Shown in pieces: positions 8,465 to 16,814 of a stretch of DNA of 64,000 nucleotides (position 1 is its first letter; each line of letters opens with the position of its first letter). The position numbers and the translations under genes were made by a program. The notes under the pieces are model-generated. The model was not told the origin of the DNA. It did no database searches and was given only the letters and a program-made list of their open reading frames with translations. Source of the stretch: Labrys sedimenti (lineage in GTDB: Bacteria; Pseudomonadota; Alphaproteobacteria; Rhizobiales; Labraceae). The stretch spans positions 62,001 through 126,000 of the forward strand of contig NZ_JAXOUF010000011.1 in NCBI RefSeq assembly GCF_034424805.1. Direction: 5' to 3'.

Positions 8465-9169
8465 TTAATCGTTGATTTCGCGCTGTCGAATCGCCGTCCT
8501 GACCGCCTGCGCCGTCGTCGCCGCTCCCAGGCGAAGGCGCGCCCGGCGTAGATGATTTTCAACCGTCCGCTCCGACAGACCGAGTGTCGCGGCAATGTCC
8601 GCCTGTCGCCGGCCTGCTGCCGTCCAGCGCAGGACTTCGCGCTCCCGCGACGTGAGGTTGGCAGCCGTGTCGCCGCCACCGCCCTCGATGAGGCGCCGCG
8701 CCGAACGGAAGGCCGCGATGCCGATGATCGTCAGGGCAATGCGGGCCCGCGCAGAGCTGTCGATCCGCTCACCACCATAGGTCACGGCGCCTTCGAGACC
8801 GGTGGGTCCGAAGACAGGAATCTGCAGCCCATGCACGCCCGCTCCCCTGGGCGTGCGGACCACGCGGTATTTCTCGCCGCGGCTCGAAACCGTCTTGGTT
8901 TAGAAGAAGGCCTCGTCCGTGGACAGGATATGGCGCGTCACCGGGCAGCGCTGGACATAGGTCTTCGCATCCACAAAGGTCCCGTCGCCAAACTAATCCC
9001 CCTCCGCCCAGTAGATCTTCTCGACCAAGTCGTCTCGCACCGGGGACGCGGAAAACAATACGAAACGATCATATCCGAACAGCAAAGCGATAGCGCGGAC
9101 ACGTTGCTGGATCGATGCAAGGTCTTCGCTTCTCTCGATGGCGAAGACCGTTCCATAGAACTGATCCAT
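8465..9169 (-). pseudogene. LuxR-type regulator inactivated by two in-frame stop codons
   Basis: From ATG 9169 one reading frame runs 235 codons to the stop at 8465, broken by TAG at 8995-8993 (codon 59) and TAA at 8902-8900 (codon 90). The first 170 residues (MDQFYGTVFAIERSED...) resemble an autoinducer-binding domain: YWAEGD*FGDG, YVQRCPVTRHIL, AFF*TKT, GIHGLQ-type VHGLQIPVFGP. The last 65 form a LuxR HTH (LTSREREVLRWTAAGRRQADIAATLG). By pattern, both stops sit where family members carry Trp. No frameshift is present, so loss looks recent. A C-terminal fragment (from about 8863) could still be made as an HTH-only protein. Confidence 0.85.
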
Positions 9170-9207
9170 GTCTTCATCCGTCTCTTCATGCGCCGCCGTC
9201 GGGGCGA

Positions 9208-10082
9208 CTATAGCGCGGCAGCCTCTGTGATCAGAGCGCGGGCTGCCGCCTTGCCGAGATTGTTCGATGCAAAAGGGCTGTCGCCGGTAATGAGTTTGCG
9301 ATCCTGGTGCGTCCGGCCCGTGATGTCGTCATTCAGGATTTCCACGCCGGCTTCCCGCAGCCTCTCGCCGATGAACCAGGGCATGGCTCACGGCATATAG
9401 CCGATATCCGGCATCTTCGCGTCGATCGAATCGGGAAACGCGCAAATCTTGTAGCCCTTGAAGGGAGAGTCTCCCTCGGCTTCGCCGATCGAAGCGGCCA
9501 GCAAGGCTGCAGGGCCATGACAGAGCGAGATGACATATTTGTCCCTGCGCAAGGCCCATTCGAGCACCGCCTTGACGTCGCGGCTTTGCGGCAGGCCGAT
9601 CAAGGCGCCATGTCCTCCGGGGATGAAGACGCCGATGTAGTCGGAGTCGTCTCCGAGCCGGCCCTCGATGACGTCGGACAGCTTCAGTGGCTGCTTCAGC
9701 CTGTCGAGATATTTGCGATAGATGCCCTGGACCGCATCGTCCTCCTTCGGAAAGGCCCAGAGCTCCAGCTTGACCGGGTTTCCCGAGAGGGTGGCGATCT
9801 CGGTTTCGAAACCGGCCTTGTCCATATGGTACATCGGCAGCAGCATCTCGACGGGGTGGTTGCCGGTCAAGAACATCGTGCCGTTGCGCATGAGGAGATA
9901 GCGCTCGTCCGCCGCAATCATCAGGACCTTCCAGCGCCCCCGCGATAGGCGTCGGGGTAGTGCGCATCCCCCAGGTCGGATTTGGCGGACGTGAATTGGC
10001 TCAGTGAATAGGGCGATGGAAAGAAGGCATTCTCCTCGGCATGATCGGGGGTAGGACACCTGTCTTCCGAGCGGTCGGTCAT
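9208..10082 (-). pseudogene. hchA: hchA-like DJ-1/PfpI gene (Hsp31/glyoxalase III type), frameshifted and with a nonsense codon
   Basis: ATG 10082 (GGAG nine bases upstream) opens MTDRSEDRCPTPDH...ENAFFPSPYSLSQFTS...YPDAYRG, closely matching the N-terminus of E. coli HchA. At a run of five G (about 9949-9945) the frame must shift: removing two G restores YRG-RWKVLMIAADERY and the rest. A TGA at 9390-9388 then interrupts GYMP*AMPWF where HchA has GYMPGHLTW. The frame continues through LNDDITGRTHQDRKLITGDSPF to TAG at 9208. Catalytic Cys (VISLCHGPAALLA) and Glu remain. Span 875 nt equals 291 codons plus 2 nt. HchA acts on glyoxals and as a chaperone; this copy should be dead. Confidence 0.88.
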
Positions 10083-10223
10083 GATGGTCTCTCCGGAGCT
10101 GATATGAACCGTTCACAGAGAATAGGCTCGCCGTCGCGCGCGTCGGATGAGGGATTTCACTCAATTCGGCCAGAAAGACCTACCCACCATTCCCCAGTCC
10201 GGGGGCAATGACCGGGCAAACAA

Positions 10224-10247
10224 AAGCCCCGGAAAAATCCGAGGCTT
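10224..10247 (-). terminator. Intrinsic terminator downstream of the L,D-transpeptidase gene
   Basis: Read on the minus strand, AAGCCTCGG / CCGGGGCTT arms (9 bp, one G-U pair) flank an ATTTTT loop and are followed by TTGTTTG. It lies 64 bases past the stop of the gene at 10311. Confidence 0.75.
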
Positions 10248-10310
10248 CATGTCTAGCGCGAATGCTGGGCAGGGCCCCCGGACGCGCCGAGATGCCAGAA
10301 ACCGCAATTC

Positions 10311-10898
10311 TCAGCGCACGATCACCTTCGTGCCGGCGGGAACGCGATTGTAGAGATCGATCACGTCGATGTTGCGCATGCGGATGCAGCCGGACGACAC
10401 GCTGCGGCCGATCTTCTCGGGTTCGTTGGTGCCATGGATGCGATAGAGCGTATCCTTGCCGCCCTGGAAGAGGTAGAGCGCGCGGGCGCCCAGAGGATTG
10501 GTCCAGCCGCCCTCGGTCCGCTTGACATGCGGCCAGCGCGCAATCATCTCGGCCGGCGGATTCCAGGTCGGCCATTCCGCCTTGTGGTCGATGACGGCCT
10601 CGCCCGTCCAGCCGAAAGCCTCGCTGCCGAGGGCCACGCCGTAGCGCATCGCCTTGCCGTCGGGCAGCGTATAATAGAGCAGATGCTGCTTTGTCTCGAC
10701 CACCACCACGCCCGCCGGCTCGCCGGTGGGATTGTCGACCATGTAGCGGGCAAACATCTTGTCCACATCGCCGGTGGGAATCATCGCCATGAACTGCGCA
10801 TCCCGCTCCGAGAGCACGGGATCGGCGGTCTTGGTATATTGGCAGGCGCCCAGACTCAGCGACATGGCCGCGAGCACGGCAAAATGGACCAGTTTCAT
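10311..10898 (-). CDS. L,D-transpeptidase lipoprotein (YkuD domain)
   Basis: 195 aa. Residues 1-19 are a lipoprotein signal ending in LGAC, so the enzyme is predicted to be anchored in the envelope facing the periplasm. The YkuD catalytic signature is complete: HGTNEPEKIGRSVSSGCIRM near residues 150-169, with the nucleophile Cys in SSGCIRM and His in HGT. Upstream WPTWNPPAEM and NPLGARALYLF are typical of the ErfK/YbiS group. Family knowledge: these enzymes make 3-3 peptidoglycan cross-links or attach outer-membrane proteins to peptidoglycan. Single gene with its own terminator. Confidence 0.92.
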   Translation of the reverse strand: MKLVHFAVLAAMSLSLGACQYTKTADPVLSERDAQFMAMIPTGDVDKMFARYMVDNPTGEPAGVVVVETKQHLLYYTLPDGKAMRYGVALGSEAFGWTGEAVIDHKAEWPTWNPPAEMIARWPHVKRTEGGWTNPLGARALYLFQGGKDTLYRIHGTNEPEKIGRSVSSGCIRMRNIDVIDLYNRVPAGTKVIVR

Positions 10899-11498
10899 AG
10901 TACCCCCGAATACGTCAGCGCGTAGCTAGTACCGACATCATTATGGTTACTGTTCGGTTAAGTCCGGCGGTACTAGGCAGACGAGAGCCGGAAACATCAA
11001 CACATCAGCAGTACAAAAATGAAACAGCCAGTGGGTGTCAATGCGGTTTGATTAAAAAACAAGAAGTGTTGCCGATATCATACGCCGCTCCCGTCACCAC
11101 TCGGGAACCGGGACCCTGCAGCGTTTTGCAACCTAGCGGAACCCCAGGAAATGACGAAGATACGCACAAACAAACAGTTTGGACAGGAGAGAGGTCGAAA
11201 AAGAACGTGCTCTATCCCGGCGAAACCGCCCCCGCCTTATTGTAAACGCAGGCGAGGTAAGGGCATGCATCGTGCCTCTTTCTTGGCAAAGCCGTGCCGG
11301 CTTCCTGAAGCGACCAGGCGTAAGGCTCGTTCTCTACGGGAACCCCAAGCTTAAAAGGAGCGGACAAGCCTCCTGCAAGGCCTGTCCGCTCAAGGTACTG
11401 CTATGGAGAGTAGAGTTACGTCCACGGCAACCCGGTTTCCCGGCCGCTGCACCCCTGTGCCTTTCGGCACAGCCGGCTGCCGCTGCAGCGACTATTCG
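10899..11498. other. 600-base gene-poor stretch upstream of the L,D-transpeptidase
   Basis: No reading frame here has a ribosome site plus coding character. The plus-strand frame 10943-11245 has no recognisable motif and lower GC than real genes nearby. The stretch is AT-richer around 11,000-11,250. The only structure I see is the hairpin at 11358-11391. The transpeptidase promoter should lie just above 10898. Confidence 0.45.
11358..11391 (-). terminator. Hairpin downstream of the 99-aa gene
   Basis: GAGCGGACA / TGTCCGCTC arms, extended by an inner GCC/GGC pair, form a strong stem. Read on the minus strand the stem is followed by CTTTTAAG. It lies about 107 bases downstream of the minus-strand stop at 11499, fitting a terminator for that gene. 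Confidence 0.55.
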
Positions 11499-11798
11499 TC
11501 AATGAGCGGTCGACGGACGCGTCGGCGCCGAGAAGCTCAATGCGCTGTCGATTCCAGCGATGATCCCACGGGCCAGGTCGACGTGACGGCCGACACCGGC
11601 GGAAAGGGCATCCCGCATCTGCGAGTCGAGAGGAGAATTGTCGATGGCAACACCGAGACTGGAGAGCGTCGCGCAAAGCTCGCCCAGCAGACGCTGGTGC
11701 TGGCGGATCGACAACATGTAGGCGCGATGCAGCTCGGTGATATCTGGCGCCGACATGTCGACGTCGTTCCAGGCCAGGCGTGCGTTTGAGGTCAACAT
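11499..11798 (-). CDS. Small helical protein of unknown function (99 aa)
   Basis: ATG 11798 follows GGGGAC and begins MLTSNARLAWNDVDMSAPD. The protein looks soluble and alpha-helical (IRQHQRLLGELCATLSSLGV; MRDALSAGVGRHVDLARGII). The frame is open up to 11957, but those extra residues lack coding character. An internal Met at residue 15 could also start. No known domain. It is divergent from the von Willebrand A gene, with a 364-base gap that must hold both promoters. Confidence 0.55.
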   Translation of the reverse strand: MLTSNARLAWNDVDMSAPDITELHRAYMLSIRQHQRLLGELCATLSSLGVAIDNSPLDSQMRDALSAGVGRHVDLARGIIAGIDSALSFSAPTRPSTAH

Positions 11799-12162
11799 CG
11801 ATAGTCCCCGACGATTTTGCGTGGGCTCGTGCTGATTTCCGGCCCCGCTGATACAGCAATGGTTAATTGGAAACGGCCCCTTCGCGCTGTGCGTTTTCGC
11901 ACATCGCTGTGGGGCGGTATCAGCATGCCGCCTGTCCAATCGTAGGGAGAAGGGCATTCAAGCGGAGCGCGGGAGGGTGGCGCCGTCAAGGCCGAATGAA
12001 CACCATCACTCCGCGTCCTCCTATGCGAAAGCGCACAGAGGTAACGGACTGCAGCACATTCCGCAGTCATATCCGGGCATGCAACCTTCGCTTGTGTTCG
12101 AACCGGCGAACGGCGAGCATGGCCGGACGGGCGCCCGATCGGCAGATCCATTGGAGTTTTCC

Positions 12163-13860
12163 ATGCAGAAAGGCTTTTGCTTCCTCCTTCTGGGCCTTCT
12201 CGGCCTGGTGGGCGCCTTCATGCCGATGGCTGAGAGCGCGAGGGCAGGAGAAGGAGCTCGCGTCATGCTGGTGCTCGACGCTTCGGGCTCGATGTGGGGC
12301 AAGGTAGGCGCCATCACCAAGATCGAGGCGGCCCGCCAAACCGTGGGCACCATCCTGAAAGGCTGGCCTTCGGAGGATCAGCTCGGCTTGATCGTCTATG
12401 GCCACCGCCGCAAGGGCGACTGCAAGGACATCGAGATGCTCAAAACGGTCGGGCCCGTCGAGGAGCAGGCCTTCATGGCCATGGTCGGCGGCCTGTCGCC
12501 CAAGGGCCGCACGCCGATGACCGATGCCGTGCGAGCCGCCGCCGAAGCGATGAAGGGACAGGAGGGCCGGTCGACCATCATCCTGGTCTCCGATGGCGTC
12601 GAGACCTGTAACGCCGACCCCTGCGAGGTTGCCGCCGCCTTGAAGAAGGCCGATATCGACCTCGTCGTCGATACCGTCGGCTTCGACATCAAGGATCCCG
12701 AAGCCAACCGGGAACTGCGCTGCATGGCGGAGGCGACCGGCGGCGTCGCCCTGCAGGCAGAGGATGCCGGCGAACTCACCAAGGCCATCCAACAGGCGGT
12801 GCACACGGCGCAAGGCAACCCGCCGCCTGCACCGGCTCCGCAACCCAAGGCCGAGCCGAAGGCGGACCCCAAGCCTGCCTGGAACCTGACCGGCTATGCC
12901 CGGTTGGCGGCCAGCGACGACCCGCTCACCGACAATGTACAGTGGGAACTCGCCCGCCCGGCGCCGGAAGGCGTGGCGTCTGAAACCGTGATGACGAGCT
13001 ACAACGCCAACATCCATGAACAGGTCGCCCCGGGCGACTACATCCTGACCCTCACGGTGGGACAGGCCAGCGTGAAGGCTCCCATCACCATCAAGGCCGG
13101 CGAGATGAACCGCGTCGACATGGCGTTGGATGCCGGCCGCCTTGGGCTGCGCGCCAAGCGGACCGCGACCGAAACAGCCCTGGAAAACGCGACCTGGACC
13201 GTCAAGGCCAAGGGCAGCAGCGACGACCTGTTCACCGCCTACGATGCCGAGACGGCGGTCATCCTGCCGGCCGGCGAATACAGCGTCACCCTCAAGCTCG
13301 GCACCTCCATTCAATCCCGCGACGTCGAGGTCGCACCGGCCGAAACGGTCCCCGTCGAGATCATTGCCGGCGTGGGCAAGCTCAAAGGCAAAATTGTCTT
13401 CGTTTCCGGAGGCCCCGTTGCGAAAGATCCCCATGTGGAGATCCTCGCCGGCGCCACACCGGTCGACGGTGAGTCGTTCCTGGTCGATGCCTATGACGGC
13501 GAGCCTGTTTTCGACATTGCTGCCGGTACCTATCGCGTGCATGTTCAGATCGACGGGGTGGATCGCGTCTTCCCCCTGGAGATCAAGGCCGGCGAGACGG
13601 TCACGGCTTCTTTCCCCCTCGACGCAGGCCTTGCCGCCCTCGACGCGCCGGGCGCGGACTCGGTGCGCATCACCAGTCCCGAAACCGATATCTATGGCGA
13701 GGCGAAAGAAATCACCCGGCTCTACACGCTGCCGGCGAACTACGTCCTGCCTGCCGGCAAATACAAGATCAGTGCCTGGAAGGGCGATGTCAGCGTCGTC
13801 CAGGACATCGACATCAAGGCAGGCATACGCAATGAGGTGAAGCTGGCCCTGCCGCAATGA
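12163..13860 (+). CDS. Secreted von Willebrand factor A domain protein with repeated beta-domains
   Basis: 565 aa from ATG 12163, with TTGGAG six bases upstream; the longer frame to 11977 was rejected because it places the signal peptide internally. Residues 1-28 are a signal peptide (FLLLGLLGLVGAFMP...ARA). The vWA domain (about 30-225) has an intact MIDAS: DASGSMWGK, a Thr in RTPMTDAV and Asp in LVSDGVETC; it should bind Mg and a protein ligand. After a Pro/Ala/Lys linker (228-250) come about four related beta-domains, each ending in a phrase like TIKAGEMNRV, VAPAETVPVE, EIKAGETVTA, DIKAGIRNEV. Likely periplasmic or surface-exposed. Partner and role unknown. Confidence 0.85.
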   Translation: MQKGFCFLLLGLLGLVGAFMPMAESARAGEGARVMLVLDASGSMWGKVGAITKIEAARQTVGTILKGWPSEDQLGLIVYGHRRKGDCKDIEMLKTVGPVEEQAFMAMVGGLSPKGRTPMTDAVRAAAEAMKGQEGRSTIILVSDGVETCNADPCEVAAALKKADIDLVVDTVGFDIKDPEANRELRCMAEATGGVALQAEDAGELTKAIQQAVHTAQGNPPPAPAPQPKAEPKADPKPAWNLTGYARLAASDDPLTDNVQWELARPAPEGVASETVMTSYNANIHEQVAPGDYILTLTVGQASVKAPITIKAGEMNRVDMALDAGRLGLRAKRTATETALENATWTVKAKGSSDDLFTAYDAETAVILPAGEYSVTLKLGTSIQSRDVEVAPAETVPVEIIAGVGKLKGKIVFVSGGPVAKDPHVEILAGATPVDGESFLVDAYDGEPVFDIAAGTYRVHVQIDGVDRVFPLEIKAGETVTASFPLDAGLAALDAPGADSVRITSPETDIYGEAKEITRLYTLPANYVLPAGKYKISAWKGDVSVVQDIDIKAGIRNEVKLALPQ

Positions 13861-13957
13861 TCGACTTCCGGGGCCGACTTCGCCCTCTTGCGGGACGAGG
13901 TCGACCATCGGCACCGCTGGAGCCTGCAGGCGCGCCCTGCCCCGAACGCGAAGCATG

Positions 13958-14227
13958 TCAGGGAAACACCAGATACCGTCTCTTGATGCCGCTGCGGGTG
14001 TCGGCCATCAGGAGATCGATGCTATCGACTTCGCCGTCGTGCCGAAGGCCGGCCACCACCGCGGTGACGGTCAAGCCCGGCCAGGCTCGCCGGACCGCCT
14101 GTCGAATCGCCTGCTCGACATCCAGTTCCATGCGTGTCGGATCGGGCATGCTCCAATCCTCGAAGACGAGCCCGAGTGTTCGCGCCAGCGTGATACGAAG
14201 CTGATCGTCGCTTGGAAGATCGGACAT
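13958..14227 (-). CDS. Conserved-looking small protein of unknown function (89 aa)
   Basis: Begins MSDLPSDDQLRITLARTLGLV and ends RSGIKRRYLVFP. Mixed alpha/beta character with a VDSIDLLMADTRSG segment; no signal peptide, no transmembrane helix and no recognised motif. The codon third positions are GC-rich as in real genes here. It sits on the opposite strand to its upstream vWA neighbour, 97 bases away. I do not recognise the family. Confidence 0.5.
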   Translation of the reverse strand: MSDLPSDDQLRITLARTLGLVFEDWSMPDPTRMELDVEQAIRQAVRRAWPGLTVTAVVAGLRHDGEVDSIDLLMADTRSGIKRRYLVFP

Positions 14228-14416
14228 GCGAAAGGCCCCCGGTAACCGCAGTCCACATCATGCGCTGTTCAGGCAGCAAATGAGAAGCGCCACGTCGCTT
14301 GGACTGGCATGCGGGCTCGGAAGCGCGGCCCGACCGGCTGCGTCCCTTCAGGATCGCCAGACGCCCTGGGGGCAATTATCACAGGAAGAGGCGTCTTTCT
14401 CCAGAGAGAGGCGAAA

Positions 14417-14752
14417 TCAAGCCGGCTTCGCCGCCAGTGCTGTAATCCAGTGATCGAGCCTTTCTTTCAGGACCCGTTCACGTACGAAGGCGACCTCCTC
14501 TTCCTCGAGTTCCTCAACGATCTCAAGGCTGAAGGCGCGCTCTCCATGTTTCTTCCAGGCGGACTGCAACGCCTGATTCAGGCTAACGCCCTGGCCCAGG
14601 GTGAACCAGAGCCGGTTGCGGATTTTTGAGAGGTCCGGCGCCCGGCCAACCCAGCACTCCCCCGTCTCCGCACAGCGGACGGCATAGATGCCGGCCGCAA
14701 CCTTGCGCTTCTTGTAGGCGTCGACAACCGCCTTGCGATCTTCACGTTTCAT
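14417..14752 (-). CDS. GIY-YIG nuclease family protein
   Basis: 111 aa from ATG 14752, preceded by GGAGG. The first part matches a small GIY-YIG group common in Alphaproteobacteria: AGIYAVRCAETGECWVGRAPD (about 19-39), followed by a region rich in Arg and by an acidic helix EELEEEEVAFVRERVLKERL. The second half of the GIY-YIG signature is WVG instead of YIG, and the usual Arg/Glu pair is only partly evident, so catalytic activity is uncertain. The longer frame to 14830 was dropped. Family members are predicted DNA endonucleases, but this clade has no established role that I know of. Confidence 0.72.
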   Translation of the reverse strand: MKREDRKAVVDAYKKRKVAAGIYAVRCAETGECWVGRAPDLSKIRNRLWFTLGQGVSLNQALQSAWKKHGERAFSLEIVEELEEEEVAFVRERVLKERLDHWITALAAKPA

Positions 14753-14956
14753 GGGCGGCCTCCTTCGGCCAAACCGGAATGACATAGCGCTTCGGCGGAC
14801 AGCCTTAAACGAGATCCGTGCACTCGGCAATATTACCCGGGTATATTGACATGGAAAATTTCACCCGGATATAAAGGGAGCCGTTTCATTCAGCCGGCTC
14901 GGCAGCGTACGCTCGCCTGCCCAGGCTGGACGCTTCCCGAATGCCGAGGAAAAATC

Positions 14957-15382
14957 ATGCCGCCTTTTCTCTCCCCCACGCAGGAGGCGGGGCGAGCCTT
15001 CGTGACTCGGGGCTTTGCCGGCCCCGTCACCATGCTCAATCTCCTGCGTTTTCGTGAAATCGCCGACTATTCGGCCTCACCGGATCTCGCCCCTGCCGCT
15101 CCGATCAGCGGTGAGGAAGCCTTCCGGCGCTATGTCGTCCACACCCTGCCCTTCCTGTCCCGTAGTGGCGGCGAAGTTCAGTTTCTCGGGAGCGGCGGTG
15201 CCTTCCTGATCGGCCCCGAAACCGAACGCTGGGACCTGGTCATGCTGATCCGGCAGGCCTCGGTGCGGAGCTTCCTCGCTTTTGCCGACGACCGGGACTA
15301 TCTCGCCGGGCTCGGGCACCGCACCGCCGCCCTGGCCGATTCACGCCTGTTGCCGCTGACGCAACTGCCGATTCCCGCCTGA
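14957..15382 (+). CDS. DUF1330-type protein
   Basis: 141 aa from ATG 14957, with GAGGA seven bases upstream. Residues 20-130 look like the dimeric alpha/beta-barrel fold of DUF1330: VTMLNLLRFREIADY, the segment ISGEEAFRRYVVHTLPFL, and WDLVMLIRQASVRSFLAFA with DYLAGLGHRTAALADSRLLPL. Family knowledge: small cytoplasmic proteins of unknown activity with a ferredoxin-like fold. The MATE gene starts 74 bases downstream on the same strand and may be co-transcribed. Confidence 0.75.
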   Translation: MPPFLSPTQEAGRAFVTRGFAGPVTMLNLLRFREIADYSASPDLAPAAPISGEEAFRRYVVHTLPFLSRSGGEVQFLGSGGAFLIGPETERWDLVMLIRQASVRSFLAFADDRDYLAGLGHRTAALADSRLLPLTQLPIPA

Positions 15383-15456
15383 TTTTCACCCGTCGATTTC
15401 CCGCGCGCACCTGGCGCTCCGCCGCCCGGATTGCACCCGCTTGCCCGGTATCCGCC

Positions 15457-16803
15457 ATGTCGTCGTCTCCCGCCTCCCGCCCCCTATGGCGTCTCTATCT
15501 CGGCATCCTCCTGCCGATGATGCTGACCAATGTCCTCCAGGCCGCCTCCGGCACGCTCGACGGCATCTGGATCGGCCAGTTGCTCGGCCTGCCGGCCATT
15601 GCCGCGGTATCAGCCTTCTTTCCGATCCTGTTCCTGGCGCTCTCGCTGGTGATCGGCCTGAGCAGCGGCGCCGCCGTGCTGATCGGCCAGGCTTGGGGGG
15701 CAGGCGATCGCCCGCGCGTTCGCCGCATCGCCGCCACAGCCACCGTGATGATGCTCGCCCTCAGCCTGCCGATCGCCCTGTTCGGCCACTTCGCTGTTCC
15801 CGGCCTGCTGCAGGCCCTCGGCACGCCCATGGCGATCCTGCCGGCGGCCATCGACTATGCGCGCCGGATGACAACGGGCTGTCCTGTGATCTTCCTGCTC
15901 TGGCTCGTAACTTCGATGAGCAGGGGTGTCGGCGATGCCGTCTCGCCGCTCTTCGTGCTCGTCCTCGCAACGGCACTGTCTCTCGCCGCCACGCCGGCCC
16001 TGATCGAGGGCTGGGCGGGACTGCCTCGTCTCGGTGTCGCAAGCGCCGCCGTCTCCACCATCGGGGCCTATGCATTGTCGCTGCTCTGTCTTGCCTGGCA
16101 CTGGCGTCGTCGCCGGCATCCGCTGGCGCCATCGCTGTCCCCTGCCTTCGACGTCTCGTTCGTGCCGGCCATCCTGCGCATCGGCTTGCCGACGGCCGGC
16201 CAGATGATGAGCCTGGCAGTGGCGGAACTGGTGCTGCTTGGCCTGGTAAACCGGCACGGCATCGGCGCAACCGCCGGCTACAGCGCGATCAACCAGATCA
16301 TGAGCTGGGTACAGTTCCCGGTGATGTCGCTGGGCATCACGGCGACGGTCCTGGCCTCCCACGCCATCGGCGCTGGCAGGCCAGGCGCCGTCGGGCCTAT
16401 CCTGGCCACGGGGCTGCGTCTGAACCTGGTTACGACGGGCGCCTTCGTGACGGCCGCCTATCTGATTGCCCCGGGGGCCATCGGCCTGTTCATCACGGAT
16501 ACTGCCACGGCTCTTGCCGCGGTGGACCTGCTGCGCATCGTGCTGTGGAGCGTGGTGCTCGCCGGCTGGTCAGCGGTGCTGAGCGGGGTCATGCGGGCGG
16601 ATGGTACGGTCCTGGTGCCGATGGGGCTGTTCGTGGCCGCTATCGCCCTGGTCGAGGTGCCGCTAGCCTGCCTGCTCGATGCGAAGCTCGGCCTGTCCGG
16701 TATCTGGATCGGCTATGCGGCCGGGTTCGCCGCGAATCTGTTGTTTCAGGCCTGCTATTACAGCCTAGTCTGGTCGAAGAGGCCGGTGCGGCTATTGACC
16801 TGA
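15457..16803 (+). CDS. MATE-family multidrug/toxin exporter
   Basis: 448 aa with about twelve hydrophobic segments. The N-terminal helix PLWRLYLGILLPMMLTNVLQAASGTLDGIWIG and GAAVLIGQAWGAGD are typical MATE signatures, repeated in the second half (MSLGITATVLASHAIGAGRPG). MATE carriers use the Na+ or H+ gradient to expel cationic drugs and metabolites. The substrate is not predictable. It converges on the alpha/beta hydrolase gene 12 bases further on. Confidence 0.9.
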   Translation: MSSSPASRPLWRLYLGILLPMMLTNVLQAASGTLDGIWIGQLLGLPAIAAVSAFFPILFLALSLVIGLSSGAAVLIGQAWGAGDRPRVRRIAATATVMMLALSLPIALFGHFAVPGLLQALGTPMAILPAAIDYARRMTTGCPVIFLLWLVTSMSRGVGDAVSPLFVLVLATALSLAATPALIEGWAGLPRLGVASAAVSTIGAYALSLLCLAWHWRRRRHPLAPSLSPAFDVSFVPAILRIGLPTAGQMMSLAVAELVLLGLVNRHGIGATAGYSAINQIMSWVQFPVMSLGITATVLASHAIGAGRPGAVGPILATGLRLNLVTTGAFVTAAYLIAPGAIGLFITDTATALAAVDLLRIVLWSVVLAGWSAVLSGVMRADGTVLVPMGLFVAAIALVEVPLACLLDAKLGLSGIWIGYAAGFAANLLFQACYYSLVWSKRPVRLLT

Positions 16804-16814
16804 GGGGCCGGAAA

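Noticed and set aside
8893..8995. Stop codon readthrough (pyrrolysine or other recoding) in the LuxR gene
   Set aside because: Two different stops, TAG and TAA, at probable Trp sites, and no recoding signal or pyl genes in sight. Mutation is simpler.
10943..11245. 100-codon plus-strand frame in the gap before the L,D-transpeptidase
   Set aside because: No ribosome site, no motif, and base composition unlike the real genes.
12067..13956. 629-codon minus-strand frame opposite the vWA gene
   Set aside because: The plus-strand protein has signal peptide, MIDAS and ribosome site; the antisense frame is Gly/Asp/Val-rich without any motif.
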